Of a stretch of 64,000 nt of DNA, positions 9,930-20,987 are shown in pieces (within the stretch, counting starts at the first letter, position 1; each line of letters opens with the position of its first letter). The translations under genes and the position numbers were made by a program. Source of the stretch: Phymorhynchus buccinoides (lineage: Eukaryota > Mollusca > Gastropoda > Neogastropoda > Raphitomidae); contig CM065710.1 of NCBI GenBank assembly GCA_017654935.2, positions 24,272,591 through 24,336,590 on the forward strand, written 5' to 3'. Under the pieces are notes generated by a model, which made no database searches, had not been told where the DNA came from, and saw nothing but the letters and a program-made list of their open reading frames with translations.

Positions 9930-10150
9930 GTTCCCTGGTTCATGAGATGCAGATCGGGAATGAAATATATTGCTCAAAGAAGGAAATATCGGTTATCAAG
10001 GTCAAACGTCAAGGTCAAGGCCAGCACAGTCATGAATATGATAGCAACCTTCCTTTTTAAGATGTCTGCCACTCTGCCAAAGTTAATTTGAATCCGTCCA
10101 GTAGTTTATAAAAATCGATACACCTACAAACAGTACACAGACAGACTGTG
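9930..10150. repeat. Dispersed repeat with AAGGTCAAACGTCAAGGTCA
   Basis: The motif and neighbouring blocks recur, often inverted, at 30040-30600 and 41110-41235. It includes text such as TATTGCTCAAAGAAGGAAAT. The transposon class is not recognised. Confidence 0.55.
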
Positions 10151-11540
10151 ATGAGGGAATGGGTTAAAAGGCTAAGTCTCTAGGGAAGACTTTTAGTGTG
10201 TTAAATTTTCAAGTAGAACATTTGCCTTTAGCCCACTTCTCTAGGGTGTGGGAGGTGAGCAACTTTCCCGGCCCCTTTTCATCTAATAAATTTATATTTG
10301 TGCCCGGGTTCTGACTCGTATGATTGAATGAAATGCAAGTGGTAGTTTGCTCTAAATGGCAGACAGAGAGAAGTAGGTTTTTACATGAAAATTACAAAAC
10401 TTCCACTCTCATCAGTCTGACCAAGGGGTTCAGAATTATTTGACACTTGTATTTTATTTACTCACAAAATCTGCATAAGATTAAGCAGCAATAAGAATAA
10501 AGCAGCTCAATGGCGCCAAAACAAAATATGAATGAAAAACAATAAAATCTGAAAGGATTTACAAGACTTTTGTCTTTCTAGAAGGTTAGCCCCAAGCCGG
10601 AAGGGTCACTAATTGTCCAGTGTCTGTGGTTCCAGTTATTGGTCTTGGCACTGTCTTAGGGACTTAGCTGTGTTGAAGTTCCTCCGTAGGGATCGGCGAG
10701 TGCTGAGTTGACTTGGCTTGCTCTGGGGTAGAGTAGCTCCCAGTCGTTCCGGTTGCGGCGTCGCGGGATGGCACGGCTCATGCGTGGTCTCCTCGCGGAT
10801 TCTGGGTGCGGTGGCGTCTTTGCGACGGCCCCGTCTTGCAGCTTGTGAGTCAGGCATAAACGTCCTGACCACGATGCCCTGGAGTTGGGCTAATAGGACT
10901 GGCTGGGAGAGAGGTTGATTATGCAATGTTGCTTCAGCCAGGTTTTGATAGTCTAGTGAGAAAGAGAATGGTTAGGCCGTTTTTTGTCTCCCCCTATCCA
11001 TCTCCCCTTTAATTTTAAATCAATAAGGGCCTATGACTGGTCAGTCGCAGTCGACACGTCACAAGACGACGCGATAGTCATGCGCTTATTACATCATCAT
11101 CACATGCCTAAAATTCCGATCCTGCTTATTTGATCGGGAAATGAGATACGGGGAACAAAGGGAGACCGCCAATGTGGGTGTCACAAGCTGACACGGAAGG
11201 AAACCGGGGTTCAAAGAGATAGCGCTTCGGAATCGGCGACCTGTTTGTTGTCAGGGGAGGGAGGGGGGAGTGTAGAGGGGGGGGGGGGGGGGTGTATGGT
11301 AGAAAGGGAGAAAGCGGGGCGTGCGTTCCACCTTGTCACACAGACCCGTCACAAGACCCGTCCCCTGGCCGGGTAAACTAAGTGCAACAGTAGTTAGAAA
11401 AGCCGGAAGCCTTTGACCTTTAACCAACACATGAACTTGAAAATGACAGAGACAAACAGGCAGACAGACTGACAAAGTGATTCCAGAATACCCCTACCCT
11501 CTACCTAGGAATGCAGGGGTATAGTAAACAGCGGGGCCCT
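10150..11540. other. Unassigned sequence
   Basis: I see no convincing exon. Short frames at 10636-10926 and 10718-10918 overlap each other on opposite strands in GC-rich sequence and lack supporting motifs. A poly-G run sits at about 11279. Confidence 0.4.
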
Positions 11541-11850
11541 TTTGGTTGTTGCAGGGCCGTTTTCGTTATTGGCACGTAGGGCCGTTTTGGTTTTCCGAGA
11601 ACCGGTTTTTTTGGTAAGACAAGGGCCATTTTCGCATTTTGAATAGGGCCGTTTTCGTTATTAACAGTAGGGCCGTTTTCGTTATTAACAGTAGGGCCGT
11701 TTTCGTTTTCCGAGTAGGGCCGTTTTCGTAGGACAAGAGCCGTTTTCGTTATTAACAGTAGGGCCGTTTTCGTTTTCCGAGTAGGGCCGTTTTCGTAGGA
11801 CAAGAGCCGTTTTCGTAGGGGCCGTTTTCGTCAGGGGCCGTTTTCAAACT
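11540..11850 (-). repeat. GAAAACGGCCC minisatellite, copy 2 (inverted)
   Basis: Tandem AGGGCCGTTTTCGTTATTAA and AGGGCCGTTTTCGTTTTCCG units of about 24 bp, the reverse complement of the array at 3965-4220. Confidence 0.75.
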
Positions 11851-12054
11851 GCTGATTTTGGATACTCAACGGGAGAAGAAAAACTAAGTTAACCAGCTTC
11901 GCTACACATCTGGTTAATCACCCAAGAAACCAAAGAACTATGTTCAATCCGACGAAGAACTACGCTCGAAACCTGTCGCTGCCATTTTTTCTCTTAAAAA
12001 GGATCCCCAAACCTCCATCTTAATCATCAGAATCTATAATATATTATAGATATG

Positions 12055-12995
12055 TTTGCAAGTCGCTGACTGGCATTCTGCGGTTTCAAGCTTCGACGCA
12101 ATGCTGCCATATTATATAGGAATTGTTCAGAAAATAATTTTAATAGTGTGTGGGAGTGATCTTGCCTAATTCAATCGGTCAAACAGGGGAAGTTACTCTA
12201 CCACCAGGTAGATCCCCGGCCCTCGCCTCATGTGTTCGAGGAGACTGACACACAGCATGTAGTGACGCAGTGCGTCATTCTAAAATTGATGTCATTTATA
12301 TTTTTTCGTCACAGTTTGCAAGTTCTATCAGTTTGTAGCCACTGGCCACCCCTTATTTTTCTAAAAGAATGTTTGCAAGTCACTGACTGGCATTCTGCGG
12401 TTTCAAGCTTCGACGCAATGCTGCCATGATTCCTATGGTTTTGACTAGTGGGAGGGGGGGAAACCGGCTTGAACCGAAAAACCAGTGCTAAGCTTTCGCG
12501 GTTCAAAAAACCGGTTCGAGTTGCTGTGAACCGGTTTTTAACTGCAAACTGAAAGTAAGTTTTTCTTAGAATAACGCATTCTTTTCGAAAAACAACACTG
12601 ATTCTCAGCGCAGATTGGGTGTTTGTAAACCAAGAGTAGCTGTTTCTAGTTTGTGGTGGTGTATGGCTTTGACTTTGACTGAGTGTTGAGTTGAGTGTGT
12701 GTGTGTCATAAGTCATAAGTTTTTTTATTGTGTGTGCGCGTGCGTGCGTGTGTGTGAATATTCTGACAAATAGATATGTGTTTGCACAGGTGAAACTAGT
12801 CATGCGAGTACTGGTTAAAAAAGCCCGGTTCGAAGAAGGAAACCCGGTTTAAAACCGGTTCGGATTTTTTAACCGGTTCTCAACTCTAGTTTTGACCGAG
12901 TAAGTCGAGGTAATCAACTCTAATTTTCACGAAGTGCTTTCCCCTAGGGTTTTTTCTCCGAAAATCGTCTATTCAGCATGATGGAGGCTGATGAT
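12055..12995 (+). repeat. Dispersed repeat Q, copy 1 (interrupted by a hAT-like MITE)
   Basis: GTGTGTGGGAGTGATCTTGC, TGGCCACCCCT and TTTGCAAGTC(A/G)CTGACT blocks match 34975-35375 in the same order. A sub-block (TTTGCAAGTC...GCTGCCAT) is present twice here, at 12055 and 12370. The alignment to the second copy breaks at 12446-12888, where another element is inserted. Confidence 0.7.
12446..12888. mobile_element. hAT-like non-autonomous element with 8-bp target duplication
   Basis: The element begins TAGTGGGAGG and ends CAACTCTA, hAT-type TAGNG...CNCTA termini. It is flanked by GTTTTGAC at 12438-12445 and 12889-12896. The interior is rich in ACCGGTT motifs and has no transposase. The related repeat at 35287-35300 represents the unoccupied site. 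Confidence 0.8.
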
Positions 12996-13129
12996 CGATC
13001 AATCAAAGAAACGGTCAGGTGTTTTTTGGTTTAAAGGATCAGCAGTCACCACTTTGTTTCTTCAAAGAAAAATGGGTTAACAAAAAATTGACTTCTAAGC
13101 AATAACAACAACATTTCTGGGGAGGGAGA

Positions 13130-13275
13130 AAGGGTGAGTTCTGTTCAGTCACCCATCTTTAGGCCTAAATTGATTTTGTTTATGTGCTTGTAACTTCCTC
13201 TAATCTGCCACTCTCTTTGACTCTGCCTTTTTTCTTTGCTTTCTGTCATCTACTATCTTTCTGCCTTCTCCTGCC
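13130..13275 (+). repeat. Dispersed repeat G, partial copy
   Basis: Contains CTCTTTGACTCTGCCTTTT and TCATCTACTATCTTTCTGCC, shared with copies at 27140, 49490, 51735, 52080, 52290, 56290 and 58735. Confidence 0.6.
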
Positions 13276-13714
13276 TTGTGATCGCGTGTCCTCTTCTTTG
13301 TCGCTCTGGCTGTGGTTCAAGCTTGATTTTGTTGAGGCTCACCATGTCATTCTGTATTTTATACATCATGGTGAGCCTTGTAACCTGCCGGCGTTGCTGC
13401 AGGGGACTCCAGCCAAGCCTCTGTACCATGCCCTTTTCTTGATAGATATCAATATTTTTGTACACACCAATGATTCTTCTTCTTCGTCTTCCCGTTGATC
13501 GGCCTCCTTCATCAAGTTGAAGATTCTGCCGATGTTGGAGAAAAATAAAATAAAAACGATGGTCGTGCGCACAGCCAAGCCAAAGCAAGTTAGAAACAAA
13601 TAATAAGTAATTAAATAAACATAAATGATTAAAAGAACTAAATGCACAAAAACACAAAACAAACAAAAGAGGCTGCGGGGAGGGATGTAAATAAATATAA
13701 AAGGTACAGTGTCC

Positions 13715-14830
13715 CTAGTCTGATGTGCCCAGCATTAGTGGAGCTACCGGACATGCTAAAATGCTTTTCAATCCCCAGCAAGCTGGAGACCTAGCCAGGC
13801 CCCAACCCAGCCTAAAGCTGGGCCATGCCCACAGTCGCCAGACCAGAAGAAGAAAAACAAAATAGCTGTAGTCAATCAGAGGGGGGGGGGGACTATCATG
13901 GAGACCAGAGGGGCGGGGAGAAATGAGGGATAGGGGGAGGATGGGGGAGGAAGGGGGGGGGGGAGTTGCGGTGGTTGAATCAGATTTAGGAGCCGAGTCT
14001 GGACCTGAAGAGGTCCAGGGACTCAGCTTCCACCGTGTCCTCGGGAAGCACGTTCCAGTCTGGGATTGTCCGAGGGAAGAAGGACATTTTCCTGACAAGA
14101 TGGAACGTCGTACGCCTTGGTGTTTGATTTCCTGGCTTGTGCCTGATCGAACTGGCAGGTAGGCCGAGTTTATTTCAGCAATTATATAGCCCTGGTTGTA
14201 CTTGTAGAACATCTCAAGTCTCTTTAATTGTTCTTTCTTCTTTCTTCAAGGGATGGCCACTCTAATGTTGTGAAGATCTCATCCACACTGGAGGTTTGGC
14301 GGTATCTATATGCCACCCAGCAGGCACCCCTTCGGTTCTCTGGACTTTTTCCAGGGTGTGGGTATCTTTCTTTGTGTAGGGGTCCCACACTGTGCTGGAG
14401 TACTCGGCACTGGGCGAACAATGCCTTTGTAGGCAGTTTCTCTCAGCCTTTTATTTGTGGTCTTCACGTTGCGCCTCAGAAAACCAAGGGTCTTGTTTGC
14501 TTTCTTGCTGATGTTGGCAATGTGAGGGCCCCATTTGATGTCATCAGTGATTGTCACACCCAGGTACAACTTCCACCAGTCTTGGTCATGGAGGGTGTAC
14601 TTTCCATCCTTCTTCTCTCTCTTGCGTGTGGCCTTCAGAACCTGGTATTTGCTAGGGTGGAACTGCATGGACCAGGTCTTTTCCCAGGTGGTAAGGGCGT
14701 TCAGGTCACTTTGGAGTTGGTGGTGGTCCTCCAGACTGTTTAAAGTTCTGCTGCAGGTTGTATCGTCAGCAAACAGTCTTGACTTAGATGCGATTCCCTC
14801 AGGCAAGATTTACAACAATCATGAACAAAA
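13715..14830 (-). pseudogene. LINE reverse-transcriptase fragment with frameshifts
   Basis: On the minus strand, about 14806-14306 encodes SRLFADDTTCSRTL (RT motif C), then WEKTWSMQFHPSKYQV, YLGVTITDDIKWG and the following helix region. The continuation AYRYRQTSSVDEIFTTLEW is in a different frame (about 14370-14240), and MFYKYNQGYI ... NSAYLPV lies in another (to about 14130). The endonuclease and the N-terminal RT are missing, so this is a 5'-truncated, decayed copy of a CR1/Jockey-group LINE unlike the intact element. The exact clade is unclear. Confidence 0.7.
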
Positions 14831-15099
14831 GTTTTCATAAAGAAACGTTGGTTTGGAATCAATCAGACTAATTTATATTATTATGCGCTAAGGATCTGAG
14901 GAGGGGACCCATAAAACTCGAGTACCGCGTAAATGTCAGACATTCGCTCGCGATGCGGGTCAAGATACATGCTTCGTCTATTTATTCCGCTAGGTCAGAT
15001 TAAAAATTGTTTTTGAAAGTTGATTTTGAAGGCAAAATGTTGCTTGCGTGTCAATTGGCATTATTTTGAAGCTGCGTCATCTGGTCCGACATGACTGCT

Positions 15100-15240
15100 T
15101 TCCCTTCTTCCTCTTATAATGAAATTTTTACATCGACTTTCGACGAAGCCTTAATAGCTCCATAGGTAAGACGCCGGGTCACAAATCCGTAGGTCGCGGG
15201 TTTGAGTCTGCCCCTCGCTACAATTTTGTTTCCTTCTTCT
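15100..15240 (+). repeat. tRNA-like sequence, possible SINE head
   Basis: TAGCTCCATAGGTAAGACG (box A-like) and GTCGCGGGTTTGAGTCTGCC (box B-like) are spaced as in a tRNA, but the acceptor and T stems do not pair well and C replaces the universal U before the anticodon. It is best read as a tRNA-derived repeat, not a functional tRNA. Confidence 0.35.
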
Positions 15241-15889
15241 TCGATCGCTCAGACAGGTTCCTATCAATTATGAACTCAGATGCTTCATGCTGCCGTGCGG
15301 AGCATGGGTTTATCTATTTGAAGGCAAAATGTGTGAAATTTCATCCAAAATCTGGGTCATCTGCTAGCTTCGCCCGAAAATTGCCAAAGCTACCTTCGGA
15401 AAGCACGAAGTTTGCCGAAGTTATTCAGGTCACATTTCAAGTTGGCTATACAGAGACCGTCAACTTTACTGCAATCTGTAAACTTAATATTCTTTTTTTG
15501 TTCTCCGTGGTAATGGTTATTTGAATGAACAAAAAAACACCACTTTGACAATCGAAGGCAATATCATGATGCAGATTGCTAAAATCCGTCGTAAAACTGG
15601 TGAGTTAAACTGTCTAATTTGGGGGGGACGGTCTGTTGGAAGCCATTTGCATTTTCAAAACGGTTCATTTTTAGACACGTGCGTGTGCTAACAGAAAACC
15701 GAGGCTAACTCACTGCACCTAGAAACTTCTATGGTTTTTTGGTTAGAAGAAGGGAGAGGGGTAGGGGGAGGGGTGGCTAGGAAGGAGAAGAGGGAAGCGA
15801 CTAGAGCTTTTGTACAAATAGTTCCTCTACCTTCTGGAAGTTTTGTGTTTGGTCTAACCATATTTGTTTTGAAAGGTGCATAACGGAGA

Positions 15890-15957
15890 ATAACGCATCT
15901 GCGCTCATGAATTGACAGGAAACCGAGCAAGCAATGATGAAGTGTGTGCTGTCTACT

Positions 15958-16039
<82 letters not shown>

Positions 16040-16223
16040 ACAACATTTAGGCACCTACTTTTCTCAAAGTGACAAAACCTAAGTCTGCGGAGCTTACAAT
16101 TGCTTTCATGTTTTTCTATATTCAATAATGTACAGCTAGCCAGTTCTTCTTCGTCTTCACGCATCTGCGTTCATCAATTGACAGGAAACCGAGCAAGCAA
16201 TGATGAAGTGTGTGCTGTCTACT

Positions 16224-16306
<83 letters not shown>

Positions 16307-16430
16307 CAACATTTAGGCACCTACTTTTCTCAAAGTGACAAAACCTAAGTCTGCGGAGCTTACAATTGCTATCATGACATCCCGTGCGGAGCACGGGTTT
16401 TTCTATATTCAATAATGTACAGCTAGCCAG
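15890..16430 (+). repeat. Direct tandem duplication (about 260 bp), each copy with a long (GT)n
   Basis: AGGAAACCGAGCAAGCAATG is followed by a GT tract and then AACATTTAGGCACCTACTTT twice: copy 1 about 15895-16140, copy 2 about 16158-16425. GT tracts at 15959-16036 and 16226-16301 are of similar length. The copies differ by small indels after the tracts. Confidence 0.85.
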
Positions 16431-16609
16431 TTCTTCTTCTTCTTCTTCGGACAGGTTCCTATCAATTATTAACGCAGATGCTTCATGCTGCCGTGCGGAG
16501 CACGGCTTTATCTAGTCAATATTTAAAGAGATAAGTAATTTCGAAACCACAGCTACGAAACCACAGCTACATTTCCTTGCTCGTGTTTACTCATTTCACC
16601 AAAAACAAC

Positions 16610-16696
16610 ATGGCGGGAAGAGGACGAGGCAGAGGAAGAGGACTCGTGGTAACAAAGCCGACAGTGCCCGGGGGTGGAGATAGCCCTGAGCCGACA
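16610..16696 (+). CDS. MIF4G-domain protein, probable exon 1 (start codon)
   Basis: ATG in good context (CAACATGG) opens a 29-codon Arg/Gly-rich segment starting MAGRGRGRGRGLVV and ending DSPEPT before a possible donor GTATGA at 16697. It ends in phase 0, exactly what exon 2 (20776) needs, on the same strand. No other coding exon was found between. The donor is non-optimal, and an earlier GTAACA at 16649 is an alternative that is also phase 0. The assignment of this segment to the MIF4G gene is inference, not proven by sequence similarity. Confidence 0.5.
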
Positions 16697-16887
16697 GTAT
16701 GACTTGCCTTATTTTTTTCAGGCATTCTTACTTTATGATTGAATGATAGTTGAACGATGCAGTGGACACGATTACTCGAGTTACAAGTCCGTAACACGCG
16801 TCCTTTGCAACTTAAATTAGTCTTATTATTAGTGACAACAAGAAAAAAAATTACTTACGTGATTCTCAGATTTGTACTGATAAAATG

Positions 16888-17232
16888 CAGGGCCGGACCT
16901 AAGTTTTTAAGGGGTGGGGGCTAATTCATCGAAGTTGCGAAGCACCAGGAGGGTCCGGGGGCATGCTCCCCCGGAACATTTTTAAATCCGAGAAGCAAAA
17001 TAGTGCAATATGGGCATGAAATAAAGGACTAAATGGCAATGCCATTACTGTTCATACCCCTATTGACACATGTTTTGAACCATTTAAGTACCTATCAACT
17101 GGTGGTGCTGATGAGTGCTAGGTATAGCCCGTGAGGAATTAGGAAATTTAGCTGCCGCTCGAGGACATGAATTATTTATTTTTTGGAAGAAAAAGGGTGC
17201 CCTAAGCCCTCCCTAGTGTAGGTCCGGCCTTG
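16888..17232. mobile_element. hAT-like MITE with CAGGGCCGGACCTAA ends
   Basis: CAGGGCCGGACCTAA at the left is mirrored by TAGGTCCGGCCTTG at the right. It has no coding capacity. Flanking bases (ATAAAATG and AAATGAGA) give only an imperfect target duplication. Confidence 0.6.
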
Positions 17233-17334
17233 AAATGAGAAAAATACCTAAATTGGTGTAAGCAAAAAATACCTAAATTGATGCGTTTTCTGTAAATAGT
17301 TTGCAAAAATAGGTACGATTTTGTTGGAACATTA

Positions 17335-18540
17335 GGATTAGGATTAGGATTTTGGGACTCAAAAACATAGCCGTAAGGCTTTCCTGTCCCATCTTTCATT
17401 TTATTTAGTTATTTGTCTCGGTCTGTCGCACACTCAGTTTTTGTTAATATTATTCATCGTAATCATACATAACTGCCTTATAGTCATTCCATTCATCGAG
17501 AAGGTTTTTAAAAATGTTAGTATTCTGTGCTCTTTTCATGTTAGGTGGTAATTTATTCCATACACTAGGTGCAACTCTGTTAGTAAAATAAAATTTTCTA
17601 TTAGTCCTGCAATGTTGAATAAATATTTTGTCGGTACTGTTCCTTGTTTTGTCAAAATCTGATATTGTGAATAAGTCATGTACATTTAGGTCATCTACAC
17701 TATTCAATATTTTATAAGTTTGAATTAGGTCACCCCTAATTCTCCTTGCCTTTAATGTAGGTAAATTTAGTTCTTTCAACCTGTCTGAATAAGAAACATT
17801 TTGAAGACCTTGTACTAACTTAGTTGCTCGTCTCTGTACTTTTTCTATCAAAGCTGACTGTCTCTTTAAACCTGGATACCAAATGCAATTTCCATATTCT
17901 AAATGAGGTCTTACTAAACCTTTGTACAAGCATAAAAAAGTGTCCTTGTCCAAGAAAGAAAACGTTCGTTTAATTATACCAATTTTCTGATTAGCTTTAC
18001 TTACACTTACACAAGTTACAGCACTGTGAATGTGTTCATCAAATTTCAGTTTATCATCAAATATTACTCCCAAGTCTTTTTCCTCAGAGCATTTCATAAT
18101 GATGTTTTCTACACCATTGTTATGCATTTTGTAGTCTTTGCATGGATTACTTTTTCCCAAATGCATGATTTTACATTTTGAAGCATTAAAAAACAGACAC
18201 CATGTTTCTGACCACCTAACCAATGAATCTAAGTCTTTTTGTAATACATCTTGATTTTTCGTTATATTATACATTTTCGTATCATCTGCAAAAATTTTAC
18301 AATAGCTTTTTATTTCTTCAGGTAAGTCATTTATAAAAATTGTAAAAAGAACTGGGCCAAGAATGCTCCCTTGAGGTATTCCACTTAACACATTTGTTTT
18401 TTGAGAGTATGCTTTTCCCACCCTTACAGTTTGTTGTCTTTCTTTTAAAAAATCTTCAATCCATGCTAAAACTTTACCTGTTATTCCGTAATATTGTAAT
18501 TTAATAATTAATCTTTTGGGGTGTTTTTTTCCACTCATGA
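17335..18540 (-). mobile_element. 5'-truncated LINE with TCCTAA tail, antisense in intron 1
   Basis: The copy starts inside the reverse transcriptase, keeps the rest of ORF2 open, and ends in a short (TCCTAA)n tail at 17336-17357 read on the minus strand. It lies antisense in the proposed first intron of the MIF4G gene. Confidence 0.8.
17450..18538 (-). pseudogene. LINE reverse transcriptase, C-terminal 362 codons
   Basis: The frame opens with PKRLIIKLQYYGITG, the segment just after RT motif A, so the catalytic first Asp is missing. SGIPQGSILGPVLFTIFIND (motif B) and KIFADDTKMY (motif C) follow, then the thumb (DLGVIFDDKLKFDEHI), KANQKIGIIKRTF, VRPHLEYGNCIWYP and the C-terminal VWNKLPPNM ... 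FKNLLDEW. No stop interrupts it, so insertion is fairly recent, but it cannot be autonomous. The motifs fit a CR1/Jockey-group element different from the intact LINE at 4.2-9.6 kb. A similar C-terminus is found at 62545-62751. Confidence 0.85.
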
Positions 18541-18649
18541 CTCAAATACAGACACTTGTGACATCTTTCTTTCAACAATCAAGATGATTGAAAGCTGGAC
18601 AGAGCTCTACTAATTTTTAAGAAAAACCTGAGTATTCACATACATATAT

Positions 18650-18960
18650 CATACATATCATGGCACTTTTGCCCTCTAGATTAGTTCTTTTTGTTGTTAA
18701 TGTTGTATCAGCATTACTGATCAACTACTTAGGCAGTCGTGCTTTATTTGTCTACTTTGTTTAAATTTACTGAATACACAATATTCTGAAAATATCGATC
18801 TAATGAGTTCTTGAATGCATTTAGTGATGATTCATTTACTGCTTCGTTTGGAAGGTTATTCCATGCGTTAATAATACGGTTAATGAAAAAGGTTTGTGCA
18901 AGTTTAGTGTTACTAACACTACTAACACTGTTGTAGTGTTAGTAGTTTTTTCTTAATAGT
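18650..18960 (-). pseudogene. LINE C-terminal fragment (interrupted by MITE)
   Basis: Minus-strand sequence encodes KTFFINRIINAWNNLPNEAV and downstream FKNSLDRYF, a LINE polymerase C-terminus. The upstream part (ERTRGHTF) resumes at 19912-19960, on the other side of a TTAA-flanked MITE. Related remnants lie at 52850-53235 and, for the 3' UTR only, about 60410-60620. Confidence 0.65.
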
Positions 18961-19911
18961 TTAACCCTTTCGCCGCCAGCCATTTTTCAGCCAAAAAAAT
19001 TCCATTAAACTTATCTGGGTAGAGAACAAAATCTGTCTAACAGGGCTTCTGATAAGCTGATGTTTCTTAGGGTCCCGAGGACCCCTTCATCAGATTTAAA
19101 ACGAGTAGGAATGGAAGGAAAAATGGTGCTTTACGTCCTCTCGGTCTGGAACAGACACATATGGGACATTTGTAAATACAAAGATGGTGGAACAATACTG
19201 GAGGCAATGCCCGGAGGCAGTGCAATACCAGTAAAGTCCCGAGTTTTTAACAATATAGATAGGTGTAGTGGTAACCACGCTTCGGTTAAACCTCATCGGC
19301 TATGGTACCGCTACATATTTTTTATTTAAAACGAGTCCCAGGCTAACTTCAGTGGGTCCCCAGTGGGTCCATCAAGAAACATGTCTGTAAACATGTACAA
19401 ATACACTTATTACACATAACTCAAATTCGGCGATTGCTCTCTGCCGCAAAGCCAGGCACTAACACCCACGAATTTAAAGACATTTTGTTGTTAGTCGAGT
19501 AGCGCAAAAGGCTTTTTCCGGTACAGCGAGAGGCATCATGGGAAAGGGAAAGTTTTATAATTAAGGGAAGCAACTCTCGCATCATAGCAGATGTCTGACT
19601 TTCAATGTTAGACAGTGTCTTTATTCGTTTTTTATGATTTTTTTAGTGCGTCCCCAGGGACTCGCTTGACAAACATTCAATGCGTCCTTTTAACTTTCAA
19701 TGCGTCAGGGACGCTAGTTTTTGCATTATCAGAAGCCCTGGTCTAATATTCGGGATTCGTCTGTGACATATCTAAAGTAAGGCCTATCGCCACCTCCCAA
19801 AATGAAGAGAACAGGGTCTTTGGATAACAGACCCTGATTTGATGCCTTTTAGTGACATGGGTGTTAAATCATTGTGGTGCCAAAATGCGACGTTGGCGGT
19901 GAAAGGGTTAA
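18961..19911. mobile_element. TTAA-flanked (piggyBac-like) MITE, copy 1, with nested insertion
   Basis: Ends TTAACCCTTTCGCCGCCAGC and CGTTGGCGGTGAAAGGGTTAA-type are inverted repeats, and both termini carry TTAA. The two halves (18961-19040 and 19741-19911) match the uninterrupted copies at 35959-36208 and 37867-38106. A 700-bp element sits between them. Confidence 0.8.
19041..19740. mobile_element. 700-bp DNA transposon derivative with 6-bp duplication
   Basis: Perfect 15-bp inverted ends CAGGGCTTCTGATAA, flanked by GTCTAA at 19035-19040 and 19741-19746. It carries a copy of dispersed repeat F (19125-19260). No transposase is seen. It may be related to the CAGGGCTCCCA family by its CAGGGCT terminus and similar target duplication length. 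Confidence 0.75.
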
Positions 19912-19969
19912 AGGTATGACCGCGGGTTCTTTCATCCTCATACAGAGTTAGTAATTGTTTTGTGTATGT

Positions 19970-20140
19970 GTGTGTGAGCGTGCGTGTGCATGACACCTGC
20001 ATGCTGAGGCGTACCAACTGCCAGCATGTAGGACTCTGTGCCGCCAGCTGTCCTTCCCCCGGACCAGTGCCGAGTGGAACCTTCTTCCATCCTTGGTAGT
20101 GACATCAGCCATGGTGGAAGCCTTCAAAAAACAGCTTTCA
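19970..20140 (+). pseudogene. LINE C-terminal fragment
   Basis: Encodes FPRTSAEWNLLPSLVV and VEAFKKQLS in one frame, the usual W-N-x-L-P...V-E-x-F-K ending of CR1/Jockey-type polymerases. Upstream and downstream sequence is not coding. Confidence 0.5.
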
Positions 20141-20775
20141 CTTTCCTCGCCTCCTCCCCCCCATCCCCCTCCCTCCACATTTTCCCACCTCCCCTCCCAA
20201 CCCTCCCACTCCCTCTGCTGCCGCCACCCTTGCTACCTCCTACGGGGGTCCCCTTTCTGTCCACCCAACCCATTCCCCATTCCATGCAAGATGTCTTCAA
20301 CACCTGGGTCGAGTCTGTAGACGTTGGTCGCCGCGTGCATAACTGTTACGCCAAAAGGGGTCTAAGAAACACTTTAGAAAACGTTTGCGGAAGAATATTT
20401 GTCTGATTGGTCAAAAAAAAGTATTATTTTAACCAAACTTTAATGGACCAATCAACAACAAGAAATGTATTCACCCCATGCAAGTCACGTGATAGTTCGC
20501 CAAGAGATACTTTGGGAGTAGCCGCAAAATGTGTTTCTTAGTACCGTTTTTGCCAATTTGCGCTCACGCTACGCAACATTAGCCATTAGCCATTAGCCCC
20601 CTGATTGCTAGTACTTTTCTTTTCTTCACAGAACCCTCATTTTAGTCGCCCAAATCTTCAAAATGGTGAAGTTGGGCGTCAAAATGTAGAAGAAGAAGAA
20701 GAAGGTGGAGGTTCCACTGTGGTACCTTCTAATCTGACTTGTACCCCTAGAAAGTCTTTTTTTTGTTGTTGCCAG

Positions 20776-20976
20776 GTGGCGCTGACAGAGACGGAGCAGA
20801 CGGCAGTGAAGAGGGAGCCGGTGAAGGTGGACCAGCGGTCAACACAGGCCCTGGGTGACCTCAAGTCGCTGCTGACCACCTCAGTGACCAGCCACAGCCA
20901 GGACGGCATGATGGACTTCGCAGAGGAGGATGTGCAGAGGATAGAACAGCTTTTCACCCTCACCGGCGATGTGGTG
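20776..20976 (+). CDS. MIF4G-domain protein (MIF4GD/CTIF-like), exon 2
   Basis: The acceptor GTTGTTGCCAG precedes the exon and the donor GTAAGTG follows it. The exon is 201 nt, phase 0 at both ends. It encodes VALTETEQTAVKREP ... and ends RIEQLFTLTGDVV. Joined to the next exons it gives a helical-repeat protein whose second half resembles the MIF4G domain of MIF4GD (SLIP1), CTIF and PAIP1, which act as adaptors between mRNA-bound proteins and the translation machinery. This exon covers the linker and the first helix of the domain. Its 3' edge is the source of the tandem array at 21826-24740. Confidence 0.75.
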
Positions 20977-20987
20977 GTAAGTGTCAC

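Noticed and set aside
10636..10926. Frames of 66-96 codons on both strands
   Set aside because: Overlapping GC-rich frames without recognised motif, splice signals or homologous neighbours.
20605..20775. Upstream extension of exon 2
   Set aside because: The frame is open but crosses GAAGAAGAAG-rich sequence and a clear acceptor at 20775; the Cys-rich residues there derive from the polypyrimidine tract.
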